Of a stretch of DNA of 64,000 nt, positions 16,446 through 24,846 are shown one piece after another. How positions within the stretch are numbered: the first letter of the stretch is position 1; every line of letters starts with the position of its first letter. The notes below the pieces were generated by a model. The model made no database searches. It saw only the letters and a list, made by a program, of their open reading frames with translations, and was not told where the DNA came from. The stretch is from Algoriphagus iocasae (GTDB taxonomy: Bacteria > Bacteroidota > Bacteroidia > Cytophagales > Cyclobacteriaceae): assembly GCF_014206875.1 (NCBI RefSeq), contig NZ_JACIJO010000003.1:1134660-1198659 (forward strand), read 5' to 3'. The translations under genes were made by a program, and so were the position numbers.

Positions 16446-19043
16446 ATGTTTAAATCATTAATCTCAAAAAGAGGAAATTTGTTTTCCTTAAATGGAAATA
16501 TTTTTTTTCCATTTGCAGCGGTGTTGATGCTGGCTCTTATTTTCCCTGTCAGTAATTCTTCAGCATCAAGTTTATTATTGCCGGAGGATACTTTATCTAG
16601 GCTCGACACAGTTGGCTTGAAAGAAGACAGCTTGGATTTAGGACAATTATACCGCAGTGATTTCAGAAAATTTTTAAGAGTATTCAGCGATCAATCGACG
16701 CAAGCAGGGAAGGAGGATTTCAAGAAAAGAAAAATTTATCTCAAGCAGACACATTTGGTAGAGCAGCTGAAGAATCATGCCCTGGCTTCGGAAAGCGATT
16801 TAAAAGAGTATCCCAAAATTCTTGATTTAGGTATGGAGCTTGAAAAGAGCAGAGTTCTTTTAGACCAGTTATTGGATTCTGCTTCTCAATTCCAAACTCA
16901 TGTACCTTCCGAAAGAAATTTAATGGTTACTTCTTCTGTACTGGGAGAATTAGAAAAAAAAATCTCCAAGGCCAAACAAAAAGTGGATACCTATGCAGAT
17001 CGACTGAGATTTTCGCAGTACATGCTGGATTCTATCAACTCACATGAGGAACTGTATCAGTTTCCCAGCGACTCAATGGAAGCGAAGGCATACTTTAATC
17101 GGTTACTTGAAATCGCGAATGAAATTGGTCCTATTGCAGAAAGGCTTACTGTCAATTTAAAAGCTGTTGACAGTATGCAAGTAAGTATCAATGCCTTACT
17201 TTTTGAGGTACGTGAAAATCTTACGCTTCAACGAAATTACTCTGCTAATTTAAATTCGGGTATTCTGAAGCGGGAAATCAAGGAAGAATCAACTGACCTT
17301 TTCTGGAATGGATCTTTTAAGCAGGGATATGCGCTTTCATTCTATAAAGAAAAAGCGGCCTTTTTCATGTACCTTCAGCTTTACAGATGGAGAATCATTT
17401 TGGCTGTGATTCTTACCTTCATATTTGCACTTTTTCTGCGCAACTTAAAGAAGAAAATTAACAATGATGCCGATAGTCCTTCTTTATCAGAGAAAGAAAA
17501 TGTACTAAGTCATATCACTTTGTCCAGCTTAGTAATAGCACCATCTATTCTTCAGTTTATATTCCCCATGCCCCCCTTTAGCTTTTATTTGATGATTTGG
17601 ATAGTAAGTGCTGTGAGCCTTTCCTTATATTTTATCGGATATTTAAATAAGGTATGGCTCTATTTCTGGATTGTAATGACTCTGGTGATGATTTTAACTG
17701 GGTTATTTTCCATGAATCTGATTCCTCACCATAAGGAAGTCCCATTGATAATAATTCTGGCATCACTTGGGGTCCTAATAGCCATTGCCATTCCGGCATT
17801 CGGATTCCATAAACTTTTAAAGGAAAAGAGGATTGTCTATTTTATAGCATTGATGGGGATTTTTGAAGCCATCTCGATAATTCTGATCTTGGGCGGAAGG
17901 TATAACTTAAGCAAATCCTTTCTTTTTGCAGGATATATGGGAGTGGTAGTGGGTATACTGCTGCTTTGGTCAGTAAGACTTTTAAATCAGGCGTTGACTA
18001 TTTCAAGCAAGATTTACCATCATTACAGCAAAAATTTATTTTTTATCAATTTTGAACGAGTAGGTTCTCAGGCCCCAGCAATTGTCTACAAGCTTTTGGT
18101 AGTAGGCTGGGCTGTTCTTTTGGGTAAGAATTTTTACTTCTTCTCTGAAATTTACAGTGCCATAAATGATTTTCTCGTAGAAACCAGAACTGTAGGTTCC
18201 TATACATTTTCTATAAAGGGGATCTTTATTTTCGTGGTAATCCTACTTGCTGCAGCATTAATTTCAAAAACACTTTCGCTGTTTACCACAGAGCCGGAAG
18301 TGACCCATAATCCTGAAGAACGTAAAAAGGTGAGTTTAAGCAGTTGGCTTTCCTTGGCACAGGTATTTGTGATTTGCTTGGGTCTGTTTCTTGCATTTGC
18401 TGCTTCAGGAATACCATTGGATAAAATCACCATCATCCTTGGAGCATTGAGTGTGGGAATAGGACTGGGATTGCAGAGTTTGGTTGCTAACCTCGTGAGT
18501 GGTTTTATCATTGCATTTGAAAATCCTGTACAGGCTGGGGATTTGATAGAAATTGACGGGAAACCTGGCACTATGAAATCCATAGGCATACGAAGTAGTA
18601 TTGTGAGTATGTTTGAAGGATCTACAGTAGTAATCCCAAACAGTGATTTAATCAGCAAGCAGTTGATCAACTGGACTACTGGAAAGGGCAGAAAGTTGGA
18701 TTTCACCGTGGGTGTTGCCTATGGATCCGATATAGACTTGGTGTTGGAGGTAGTTTTCGATTTGATCAGAGAGGATAGTAGGATAAAAAGCTATCCCAAT
18801 CCTAGAGTTGCTCCTAAAGAATTCTCCTCTAGTAGTATAGATATTCAAATTATTTGCTGGATAGGCAATTATTTTGATTATGTGCCCACAAAAGGAGATC
18901 TGATAAACAAAATTCATAAGGCATTTAGGCTAAAAGGAATTCATATTCCATTTCCTCAGCAGGACGTTTATATCAAGGCAAAAGAAAAATCAACTAAGTA
19001 TATTCCAGATCCTACTGATAAAAAAAAATCTGAGGGAATTTAA
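16446..19043 (+). CDS. Large MscS-family mechanosensitive channel
   Basis: 865 aa. An N-terminal hydrophobic segment (about 22-42) may be a signal sequence, followed by a long helical periplasmic domain (45-310). About ten membrane helices follow (310-700). The C-terminal pore and beta domain carry LGALSVGIGLGLQSLVANLV, FENPVQAGDLIEIDG, VVIPNSDLISKQLINWT and a cytoplasmic alpha/beta vestibule. This layout matches large MscK/KefA-type MscS proteins that open under membrane tension and release solutes. Stands alone, flanked by repeat DNA downstream. Confidence 0.92.
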   Translation: MFKSLISKRGNLFSLNGNIFFPFAAVLMLALIFPVSNSSASSLLLPEDTLSRLDTVGLKEDSLDLGQLYRSDFRKFLRVFSDQSTQAGKEDFKKRKIYLKQTHLVEQLKNHALASESDLKEYPKILDLGMELEKSRVLLDQLLDSASQFQTHVPSERNLMVTSSVLGELEKKISKAKQKVDTYADRLRFSQYMLDSINSHEELYQFPSDSMEAKAYFNRLLEIANEIGPIAERLTVNLKAVDSMQVSINALLFEVRENLTLQRNYSANLNSGILKREIKEESTDLFWNGSFKQGYALSFYKEKAAFFMYLQLYRWRIILAVILTFIFALFLRNLKKKINNDADSPSLSEKENVLSHITLSSLVIAPSILQFIFPMPPFSFYLMIWIVSAVSLSLYFIGYLNKVWLYFWIVMTLVMILTGLFSMNLIPHHKEVPLIIILASLGVLIAIAIPAFGFHKLLKEKRIVYFIALMGIFEAISIILILGGRYNLSKSFLFAGYMGVVVGILLLWSVRLLNQALTISSKIYHHYSKNLFFINFERVGSQAPAIVYKLLVVGWAVLLGKNFYFFSEIYSAINDFLVETRTVGSYTFSIKGIFIFVVILLAAALISKTLSLFTTEPEVTHNPEERKKVSLSSWLSLAQVFVICLGLFLAFAASGIPLDKITIILGALSVGIGLGLQSLVANLVSGFIIAFENPVQAGDLIEIDGKPGTMKSIGIRSSIVSMFEGSTVVIPNSDLISKQLINWTTGKGRKLDFTVGVAYGSDIDLVLEVVFDLIREDSRIKSYPNPRVAPKEFSSSSIDIQIICWIGNYFDYVPTKGDLINKIHKAFRLKGIHIPFPQQDVYIKAKEKSTKYIPDPTDKKKSEGI

Positions 19044-19615
19044 AAATAAGTGATTGCAACTCGAGGCCTGATTTTATTGCAATATGAATAATAAATCATA
19101 TCCATGATTTGATTATTTGATTAACCGTAATCTTCCCAGTATAAACTTTAGACTGCAAAAAAGAAGCCTTGAATTTCAGGTCTAGCTTGCTCCTGTCTTC
19201 GGTCTTCTTTCTTCCGTCTCTTCAATCAAATAATAAAAGGGTGGTGGTGCAAAAGAGGATATTCATATTTAATTATTTGACCTTATCAATAAGAATGGCG
19301 CTTTAGGCAATTCCAAATAAGCGATTGATATTTTATTTAGGGCTTTAGCCATTTCTTTTTAGCCTCCAGTCCCGATCTGTATCGGGGCAAGAGGCTATTG
19401 ATGGGATTTCGATGTCTATTGATGATGAGAATTAGGTTTTTTGGAATTTGAATAATTAATCATTTCCATGATTTCATTATTTGACCTTATCAATAGGAAT
19501 GGCACTTTAGGCCATTTCTATTAAAGTATGTTTATTTAATCCGGGCTTTAGCCCATTCCTTTCTCATTTAAATTCGGGAAATCTATTAAATTAGATATAC
19601 AATTAAATATTTTTT
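19044..19615. repeat. REP-like hairpin cluster upstream of the transposase
   Basis: No gene is seen in this gap. From about 19260 to 19560 it carries two degenerate copies of the element seen at 5.4-5.75 kb: TTTGACCTTATCAATA followed by GGCGCTTTAGGC or GGCACTTTAGGCC, plus GGGCTTTAGCC, GGGCTTTAGCCCATTCC and the hairpin CCCGAT-ctgt-ATCGGG. Around 19190-19220 is a pyrimidine-rich tract (CTTCGGTCTTC type) found again at 50.9 and 52.7 kb. The hairpins stop about 50 bp before the transposase start, the usual placement for RAYT-REP pairs. Confidence 0.75.
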
Positions 19616-20044
19616 ATGTCATACAATAAAGTCTATATCCATTTTGTATGGAGTACAAAAAACCGCTTTCCTTTTTTAGATTCTAAAGATTTAAGATTAA
19701 AAGTATGGGATCATATTAGAGAAAATTTGAAATCTAAAGGGATCTTTGTGGACCATGTTAGTGGTTTTTCGGACCATTGCCATTGCTTAGTTTCACTTGG
19801 AGTAAATCAGACAATTCAAAAAGTTATACAACTGATCAAAGGTGAATCTTCATTCTGGATCAATAAAAATCAATTGACTTCAGAGAAATTTGAATGGCAG
19901 GATGAATATTTTTCAGTTTCGGTGTCAGAATCTATTCTTGAGAATGTTAGATCTTATATTAAAAATCAAGAACAACATCACATGAAGAAGTCATTTCAAG
20001 AGGAATACGAAGAATTTATAGCTAAATATAAATTTGGGGTTTAG
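19616..20044 (+). CDS. REP-associated tyrosine transposase (IS200/IS605 Y1 family)
   Basis: 142 aa, a full-length Y1 transposase domain. The HUH-type metal motif is DHCHCL (His54 and His56), and the catalytic Tyr is probably Tyr114 in VRSYIKNQEQHH. YIHFVWSTKNRFPF at the N-terminus and FEWQDEYFSVSVS are family hallmarks. Such enzymes nick single-stranded DNA at hairpins. No tnpB is present, and hairpin repeats of one family lie immediately upstream, so it fits a domesticated RAYT better than a complete insertion sequence. Confidence 0.88.
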   Translation: MSYNKVYIHFVWSTKNRFPFLDSKDLRLKVWDHIRENLKSKGIFVDHVSGFSDHCHCLVSLGVNQTIQKVIQLIKGESSFWINKNQLTSEKFEWQDEYFSVSVSESILENVRSYIKNQEQHHMKKSFQEEYEEFIAKYKFGV

Positions 20045-20127
20045 CTGTATATCTAGGCTTTATTAATAGCTTATAAATGAAAAGGTTATTCCAAAAAATT
20101 ATCCAATCTTTTTTATTTCTATCCTTC

Positions 20128-20403
20128 CTAATTCAAATGCTTTGGAACTTCGCCGTCGACTTTTTTCCACTGTTTGGTAAAATATTTCCGCACTACCAAT
20201 TTGGCTGTGATTCCAATTGCAGCTGAAATGGCTGTGTATAATATCACATTTCCAATTGATGCCTCTGCTGTTTCAGGATTTTTAGGTGCTGGTTTCCCAG
20301 TTATAGCCTCATATCGATTATCCACGGCTGCTTTTGCAAGTGCAGCAACTCCTAAAGAAAGAAGTGCGGATAGAATTTGAAATTTGTTTTTTGAAAGTTT
20401 CAT
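20128..20403 (-). CDS. DUF4235 family membrane protein
   Basis: Start at ATG 20403 rather than the TTG eight codons upstream. The 91-aa protein has a first hydrophobic helix (FQILSALLSLGVAALAKAA), then YEAITGKPAPKNPETA, the loop typical of DUF4235, and a second helix (VILYTAISAAIGITAKLVV) followed by a basic end. A small two-span inner membrane protein of unknown role, often a single gene. Convergent with the transposase. Confidence 0.78.
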   Translation of the reverse strand: MKLSKNKFQILSALLSLGVAALAKAAVDNRYEAITGKPAPKNPETAEASIGNVILYTAISAAIGITAKLVVRKYFTKQWKKVDGEVPKHLN

Positions 20404-20583
20404 ATCGTCTTTCTTAAAAAAATGCAAACACCATGCAGAATCATTTAAAATAAGATTGGATTTAGTTTTGCGGTCTAATTTCCGCTTATCCTTTTCTTTT
20501 ATGAATTACTATCTTTTTAATTCCCCTTATAAAAAATTCTTTAGTTTTGAGCTCGAAACATTTCAATTAATAATAAAAAATCA

Positions 20584-22386
20584 ATGCGTAAACAGATTAT
20601 CTACTTCCTGTTTTTTGTAGGAAGTATTTTGATGGTTTCCTGCGAAACCGAGAAACCGCTAGAAACTGTCAATCTAAGAGTAGAAATAACTCCTGCAGAT
20701 GCTGGTAAAGTAAATTATTCCACAGAAAACTTATACGAAGGGCAGATGTTAGAAATGACTGCCGTACCTGAACCCAATTGGATCTTTAAAGAATGGCAAT
20801 TGGATGGGAGTGGAACTTCAACAACGCTAAATTTATTGCTGGAAAGCGATAATGAAGTCCTGGCAGTCTTTGAAAAGAAACCTTATCCATTGACAATTAC
20901 GATTCAAGGGGAAGGAACTGTTGAAGAGCGATTGGTAGAAAACCCTTCAGGAAGGGAATATCCGCATGGGTCACTAGTGGAGTTGACCCCAAAACCAAAA
21001 GAAGGATGGGTCTTCCAGAAATGGACTGGGGCTATTGAAGGAAACATGGTTCCAGCGCAACTCAATATCACCGAAGAGACAGAAGTGACTGCCATATTTG
21101 CCCCTAAAATCTCTGCTTTACTTTTGGGAGGTTCAGAAGATGATGTATTGACAAAAGTGCTGAAAGTTTCCGGAGGAAGTTATCTATTGGCAGGTACTAC
21201 CAACTCAAGCGATGGTATTTTTGAAGGTTTGTCAAAAGGTGGCCAAGATGCCTTTTTGATTCAGGTATCACCTGATTTGGTCGTAGAATGGGTAAAAGTG
21301 ATTGGAGGAAGTGGCAATGACTATACAAGCAATGTAATTGAAAACAACGATGGGACTTATTCACTTACCGGATCATTTACTTCCTCAGACGGTGATTTTT
21401 CTGGAAAGAAAAAAGGACAAACAGACATTTTTCATCTGAAGGTTTCCCCAAGCGGTAGCACCATTTGGTTGAATAGTTTTGGAGCTAATTCCACTGCTAT
21501 CTTCTCTAACTCTATGATCCAGTCCAAACTTGGATTTTATGTTTTGATGGGAACTACAGAGGGAGAATGTTGCAATCAGGTACCAGGCAATAAAATTGGT
21601 GGAAAAGACATTGTTCTCATGTGGATCTCAGAAGCTGGTGACTTGTTATGGTCTAGAAATTATGGTTCATTCGAGGATGATGAGGGAACTGCTTTGATTG
21701 AAACCAATGATAACAACATCAAGATTGTGGGAACGCAGCAACCAAGAGGTGCACAGAATCAAGAAGATATCCTGGTGATTAATATGGACTCAAACGGCAA
21801 TCAGCTTTCCAAAGCAGTTTATAGCGGATCAGGGACTGATATAGCATATGATATTGTACAAAATCAAAATAGCCTGTTATTAGTAGGTTCCACGACTTCT
21901 ACTGATGGAGACTTTTACAATAATGGCTTGAGTGGTTCAAACTTGTTTTTGATGGATTTGGCTCCTTCTGGATCTGGTTTGGGGACTTTACGATTGTTTG
22001 GAGGAAATCAGACAGATATAGGAATGGCCCTATTGAAATCTCCTGCTTCAAATGAGTTCTTTGTACTCGGCTGCTCTGATTCTCAAGATATTGATTTGGC
22101 CAACCTTTATATTGGAGAGAGTGATTTAGTCATGATGAAAGTTGACTCGTATTTAAATAAAAAGTCGATTAAAGCCTATGGAGGAACAAAAAGTGAAGGC
22201 TATTTCTCCATGCCTTTTGGTGCAGATTCCCAAAAATTCACAAAGTCTAGCTTGACACTTTCCAAAAATGGAGGTTTAATTCTGGGTGGTACCACGGAAT
22301 CCAACGATCAGTTATTTGAAGGAATGAATCATGGCAAGAAAGACATTTTCCTAATTGAAACAGATCTTTCAGGAAATCTAAAATAA
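20584..22386 (+). CDS. Surface lipoprotein: two InlB-type repeats plus beta-propeller-like domain
   Basis: 600 aa. The lipobox MVSC follows a hydrophobic signal. Two divergent InlB-B-type repeats are at about 25-100 and 101-178; each has an EGQMLEMTAVPEPNWIFKEW-like or GSLVELTPKPKEGWVFQKW core. From 180 on, a repeated unit (LLGGSEDDVLTKV, GTTNSSDGIFEG, GGQDAFLIQVSPD; then GGSGNDYTSNV, GSFTSSDGDFSG, GQTDIFHLKVSPS) recurs about seven times and should form a propeller. Likely a cell-surface adhesion or structural lipoprotein. A strong terminator follows. Confidence 0.82.
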   Translation: MRKQIIYFLFFVGSILMVSCETEKPLETVNLRVEITPADAGKVNYSTENLYEGQMLEMTAVPEPNWIFKEWQLDGSGTSTTLNLLLESDNEVLAVFEKKPYPLTITIQGEGTVEERLVENPSGREYPHGSLVELTPKPKEGWVFQKWTGAIEGNMVPAQLNITEETEVTAIFAPKISALLLGGSEDDVLTKVLKVSGGSYLLAGTTNSSDGIFEGLSKGGQDAFLIQVSPDLVVEWVKVIGGSGNDYTSNVIENNDGTYSLTGSFTSSDGDFSGKKKGQTDIFHLKVSPSGSTIWLNSFGANSTAIFSNSMIQSKLGFYVLMGTTEGECCNQVPGNKIGGKDIVLMWISEAGDLLWSRNYGSFEDDEGTALIETNDNNIKIVGTQQPRGAQNQEDILVINMDSNGNQLSKAVYSGSGTDIAYDIVQNQNSLLLVGSTTSTDGDFYNNGLSGSNLFLMDLAPSGSGLGTLRLFGGNQTDIGMALLKSPASNEFFVLGCSDSQDIDLANLYIGESDLVMMKVDSYLNKKSIKAYGGTKSEGYFSMPFGADSQKFTKSSLTLSKNGGLILGGTTESNDQLFEGMNHGKKDIFLIETDLSGNLK

Positions 22387-22414
22387 TTGACAAATAGAAT
22401 GGAATAGGAGAAAG

Positions 22415-22447
22415 GGTCCGGGCATATAAGTCCGGACCTTTTTTTTT
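22415..22447 (+). terminator. Rho-independent terminator
   Basis: GGTCCGG and CCGGACC form a perfect 7-bp GC-rich stem with a 10-nt loop, followed by nine T. It ends the lipoprotein transcript. Confidence 0.88.
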
Positions 22448-22558
22448 AAATCTATCTAAAACGTAATTATTATTTTTTCACTAAGAGATAGGTTTTCATT
22501 TGAAAACGATTATTTTAGATGTAATTAATTTTTATTTCTCACTTAACTATTTTTCACT

Positions 22559-23032
22559 ATGGCGATAGAAAATCGTATCTCCATTGAGATTCCCGAAGCG
22601 GATCTCGCCGCAGCACTGGAACATGTCAATGCTGCCAGGACTATTTTAGCTCCTTTTTTAATTGCGCTGACTCCAGAGGATAGGAGAACTATCCTCAAAA
22701 TGTCAGATGGTACCAGACCCTTTGTAGAAAAGGTGATGGATTATGTGGTATCAGAACCTCAGTTTTTACCTCCTTTTCTTCCTGTAGAGGAAATGCAAAA
22801 GGATTGGAAAGCTGTCAATGGTCTGGATCCCATTTTGAAAGCGGCAAATCTATTGTGTGACAACCTCAGTGATACCGTGATGCTGGCGGGATCAGAAACA
22901 CTGGAAGGTGGATTGGGGTATTACAACACGACCAAATATGCCGCTAGATTAAATGCTCCGAACGCGAAAGGGATCTATGAAGACCTGAAAAAACGATTTA
23001 CAAGAAAATCAAGCAGTAGCAGTCCGGAGTAA
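22559..23032 (+). CDS. Conserved hypothetical protein, 157 aa
   Basis: A soluble, largely helical protein with no signal sequence. It begins ISIEIPEADLAAALEHVNAA, with a central block TPEDRRTILKMSDGTRPFVEKV and GLGYYNTTKYAARLN near the end, and a serine-rich tail. I recall similar proteins in several Bacteroidota but no assigned function. It has its own upstream gap and a strong terminator after it, so it is probably monocistronic. Confidence 0.75.
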   Translation: MAIENRISIEIPEADLAAALEHVNAARTILAPFLIALTPEDRRTILKMSDGTRPFVEKVMDYVVSEPQFLPPFLPVEEMQKDWKAVNGLDPILKAANLLCDNLSDTVMLAGSETLEGGLGYYNTTKYAARLNAPNAKGIYEDLKKRFTRKSSSSSPE

Positions 23033-23074
23033 AGAGTGAAGTTGCTTAATCCCTAATTAATACTACTTAACGCC

Positions 23075-23113
23075 AAACAGCGAGTCCGAATCCTTTGGCT
23101 CGCTGTTTTTTTT
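23075..23113 (+). terminator. Rho-independent terminator
   Basis: AAACAGCGAG and CTCGCTGTTT form a 10-bp stem closing a 14-nt loop, followed by a T run. It ends the 22559-23032 gene and separates it from the repeat ORF that starts immediately after. Confidence 0.85.
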
Positions 23114-23116
23114 AGG

Positions 23117-23455
23117 ATGGAATCGGATCACCCCATAGAAAGGTTCAGCCTCAAGGCAAAATGCTTCACGTTAGAGGCAAAAAGCTTAAACAATCAACCA
23201 AATAGGCTCAAGCTCAAGGCAAATAGGTTCAAACTTGAATCAAATAGCATCTTGATTGAAGCAAATTGCTTCGGGCTCAAACCAAATTGGTTCAACGTCG
23301 AGGCAAAAAGGCTCAAAGTCGAAACAAATAGGTTCAAGCTTGAGGCAAAAAGGTTCAATCAGGGGGCTCGGAGGTGGGAGGGGGTACCTCGAAAGGGGGG
23401 GATGGGGGGTCGAAGGTACCCCATCATGTATTTAAATCGATCAATTACTTTTTAG
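23117..23455 (+). CDS. Heptapeptide-repeat ORF (uncertain coding status)
   Basis: An ATG lies right after a terminator and the frame stays open for 112 codons, closing 4 bp before the Vsr-like start. Residues 9-78 consist of ten degenerate 7-residue units such as RFKLEAK, RLKLKAN, RFKLESN, CFGLKPN and WFNVEAK; the DNA unit is 21 nt. A glycine/arginine-rich tail follows (EGVPRKGGMGGRRYP). No homologue is known to me. Since the repeat is a multiple of three, an open frame could arise without selection; keeping hydrophobic residues at positions 2 and 4 argues mildly for coding. Confidence 0.35.
   Translation: MESDHPIERFSLKAKCFTLEAKSLNNQPNRLKLKANRFKLESNSILIEANCFGLKPNWFNVEAKRLKVETNRFKLEAKRFNQGARRWEGVPRKGGMGGRRYPIMYLNRSITF
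23141..23350. repeat. Ten tandem 21-nt degenerate repeats
   Basis: Ten units of exactly 21 nt run from 23141 to 23350, with an eleventh partial unit at 23351. A consensus reading by eye is AGGTTCAAGCTCGAGGCAAAT. The spacing is exact although bases vary, and the units stop abruptly before a G-rich stretch. Confidence 0.9.
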
Positions 23456-23459
23456 TAAT

Positions 23460-23948
23460 TTGGGAGGATTGAAATCTAAACCTTACATACGACCTAAAGT
23501 AGCTGTCCCCAGATTCTCGGAAGAGAACGGCTTTTACACTACCAAAGCCCGATCCTTTAACATGTCCAAAATCAGAGGACAGAACACCAAACCAGAGAAG
23601 TTATTAAAGAAAGCACTATGGCATGCAGGCGTGAGGTACAAAACCCCAAAGCATAAACTTCCAGGCAAACCCGATATCAGTCTGAAAAAATACAAACTCG
23701 TCATCTTCGTAGATGGTACCTTCTGGCATGGCTACGACTGGGAGAATAGGAGAGAAGCCATCAAGTCCAACCGGGAATTCTGGATCGCCAAGATCGAGCG
23801 GAATATGGAACGGGACATGGAAATCAACGCCTACTACAAATCAAAAAGCTGGACAGTATTGAGGTTTTGGGATTTTGAGGTGAAAGAAGAGCTCGGTACT
23901 ATTTTAAATAGGGTGTTAGCTCATTTCGACGAATACAAGTTATTTTGA
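23460..23948 (+). CDS. vsr: Very-short-patch repair (Vsr)-like endonuclease
   Basis: The homologous core begins upstream of the first ATG (FYTTKARSFNMSKIRGQNTK), so initiation is probably at TTG 23460 or 23469. PGKPDISLKKYKLVIFVDGTFWHGYD aligns with the Vsr core: Asp72 matches the catalytic Asp and His90 the FWHG His, but the other active-site His is replaced by Asp85. The protein has no cysteine, so the structural zinc site of E. coli Vsr is absent. Vsr nicks T:G mismatches left by 5-methylcytosine deamination and typically accompanies a C5 methylase; one lies 15 kb away in the island on the other strand. Confidence 0.87.
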   Translation: MGGLKSKPYIRPKVAVPRFSEENGFYTTKARSFNMSKIRGQNTKPEKLLKKALWHAGVRYKTPKHKLPGKPDISLKKYKLVIFVDGTFWHGYDWENRREAIKSNREFWIAKIERNMERDMEINAYYKSKSWTVLRFWDFEVKEELGTILNRVLAHFDEYKLF

Positions 23949-23961
23949 AACCAAAATAAAT

Positions 23962-24030
23962 AGGAATGTGGCTTCAGCCCATTCCTCAAAGGATTAACAT
24001 CCTAAATGGGGCTTTAGCCAAATCCCAATA
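23962..24030. repeat. REP-like hairpins after vsr
   Basis: GGAATGTGGCTTCAGCCCATTCC and GGGGCTTTAGCC occur here, members of the GGNCTTTAGCC hairpin family seen at 5.5 and 19.3 kb. They fill the gap between the Vsr-like gene and the next gene. Confidence 0.65.
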
Positions 24031-24083
24031 GTGTATAAATGGGATTTTTAAATTAAATTTTAAGTCAGTTTTCATTAAGTTCT

Positions 24084-24440
24084 ATGATTAAAATATACAA
24101 GAGCATCCCAGTTATGATGCTATTCTGCATTTTTCAAGTCACTCCGTCCTTTTCTCAGGATATTCTAAAGAAGACTGCAAAGGATTTATGCATATGCCTG
24201 GAAGAGACCTCAAAAAGCGACACGCTGGATTTGGCTCCCAAACAGATACTGGATAAATGTACCGGAGCTTCTATGGCTAAAAATAGAGTGGAATTAGCTG
24301 GAAAGTACGATATGGCCACAGTATCAGGGATAAAGGCTTTGCGGGATGAACTCATCCAAGAGTTAATAGAGAGCTGCAGGGAATTTGCCAAAATGTTTAT
24401 TGAAGATCCTCTCAAAAAGACTGAAAGTGAAATCAACTAA
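24084..24440 (+). CDS. Small exported cysteine-containing protein
   Basis: 118 aa. A signal peptide ends near PSFSQ. The mature part is helical and has a CICLEE pair, KCTG and a later SC. Four well-spaced cysteines could form two disulfides in the periplasm. The arrangement (Cys-x-Cys-Leu near the start, a central Cys, a late Cys) recurs in unnamed Bacteroidota secreted proteins. Function unknown. The next ORF overlaps its end by 14 bp. Confidence 0.65.
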   Translation: MIKIYKSIPVMMLFCIFQVTPSFSQDILKKTAKDLCICLEETSKSDTLDLAPKQILDKCTGASMAKNRVELAGKYDMATVSGIKALRDELIQELIESCREFAKMFIEDPLKKTESEIN

Positions 24441-24633
24441 AAAGCCTCAAAAATGGCTATTTAACCAATTATTCTACTTGCAGCTTTGCCTATGGATATT
24501 TATTTTCATGTTTGGATTAGAACTAATATTAAATGGGTTTGAATTGAAGATATTTCTATTTATGTGCAGTTCAGTTTTTTTAAATACAAGCATTTACCTT
24601 TTTAAAAGGAAGTATTTAAAATTGAATAATTAG
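24427..24633 (+). CDS. Small two-span membrane protein, GTG start
   Basis: The GTG at 24427 overlaps the preceding gene and gives 68 aa: a basic N-terminus (KSTKKPQKWL), two hydrophobic helices (LQLCLWIFIFMFGLELIL and IFLFMCSSVFLNTSIYLF) and a basic tail. Overlap suggests translational coupling with the upstream exported protein. Family not recognised; short length keeps confidence moderate. Confidence 0.45.
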   Translation: MKSTKKPQKWLFNQLFYLQLCLWIFIFMFGLELILNGFELKIFLFMCSSVFLNTSIYLFKRKYLKLNN

Positions 24634-24846
24634 TTATTGCTAACCTGCCCTCTGCATTTATTCAATTATTAGTTTTAGTACATTGCCAGCTTTTGGTAGT
24701 AGGTAGGATTTGTTTTTAGTTTTCCTGATATTTCTAGCAAAAAATGTAAATCTTTCTGACAGCCCCATTCTTTTTGATAAGGTCTATTTTCACATGCAAT
24801 TCCTCCATTTACTTTTGGAAATTTTTCACTCCCTCTTCTCTTAACT

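Noticed and set aside
19616-20044. A complete IS200/IS605 insertion sequence
   Set aside because: No TnpB gene and no clear element ends; the hairpins and lone transposase fit a RAYT better.
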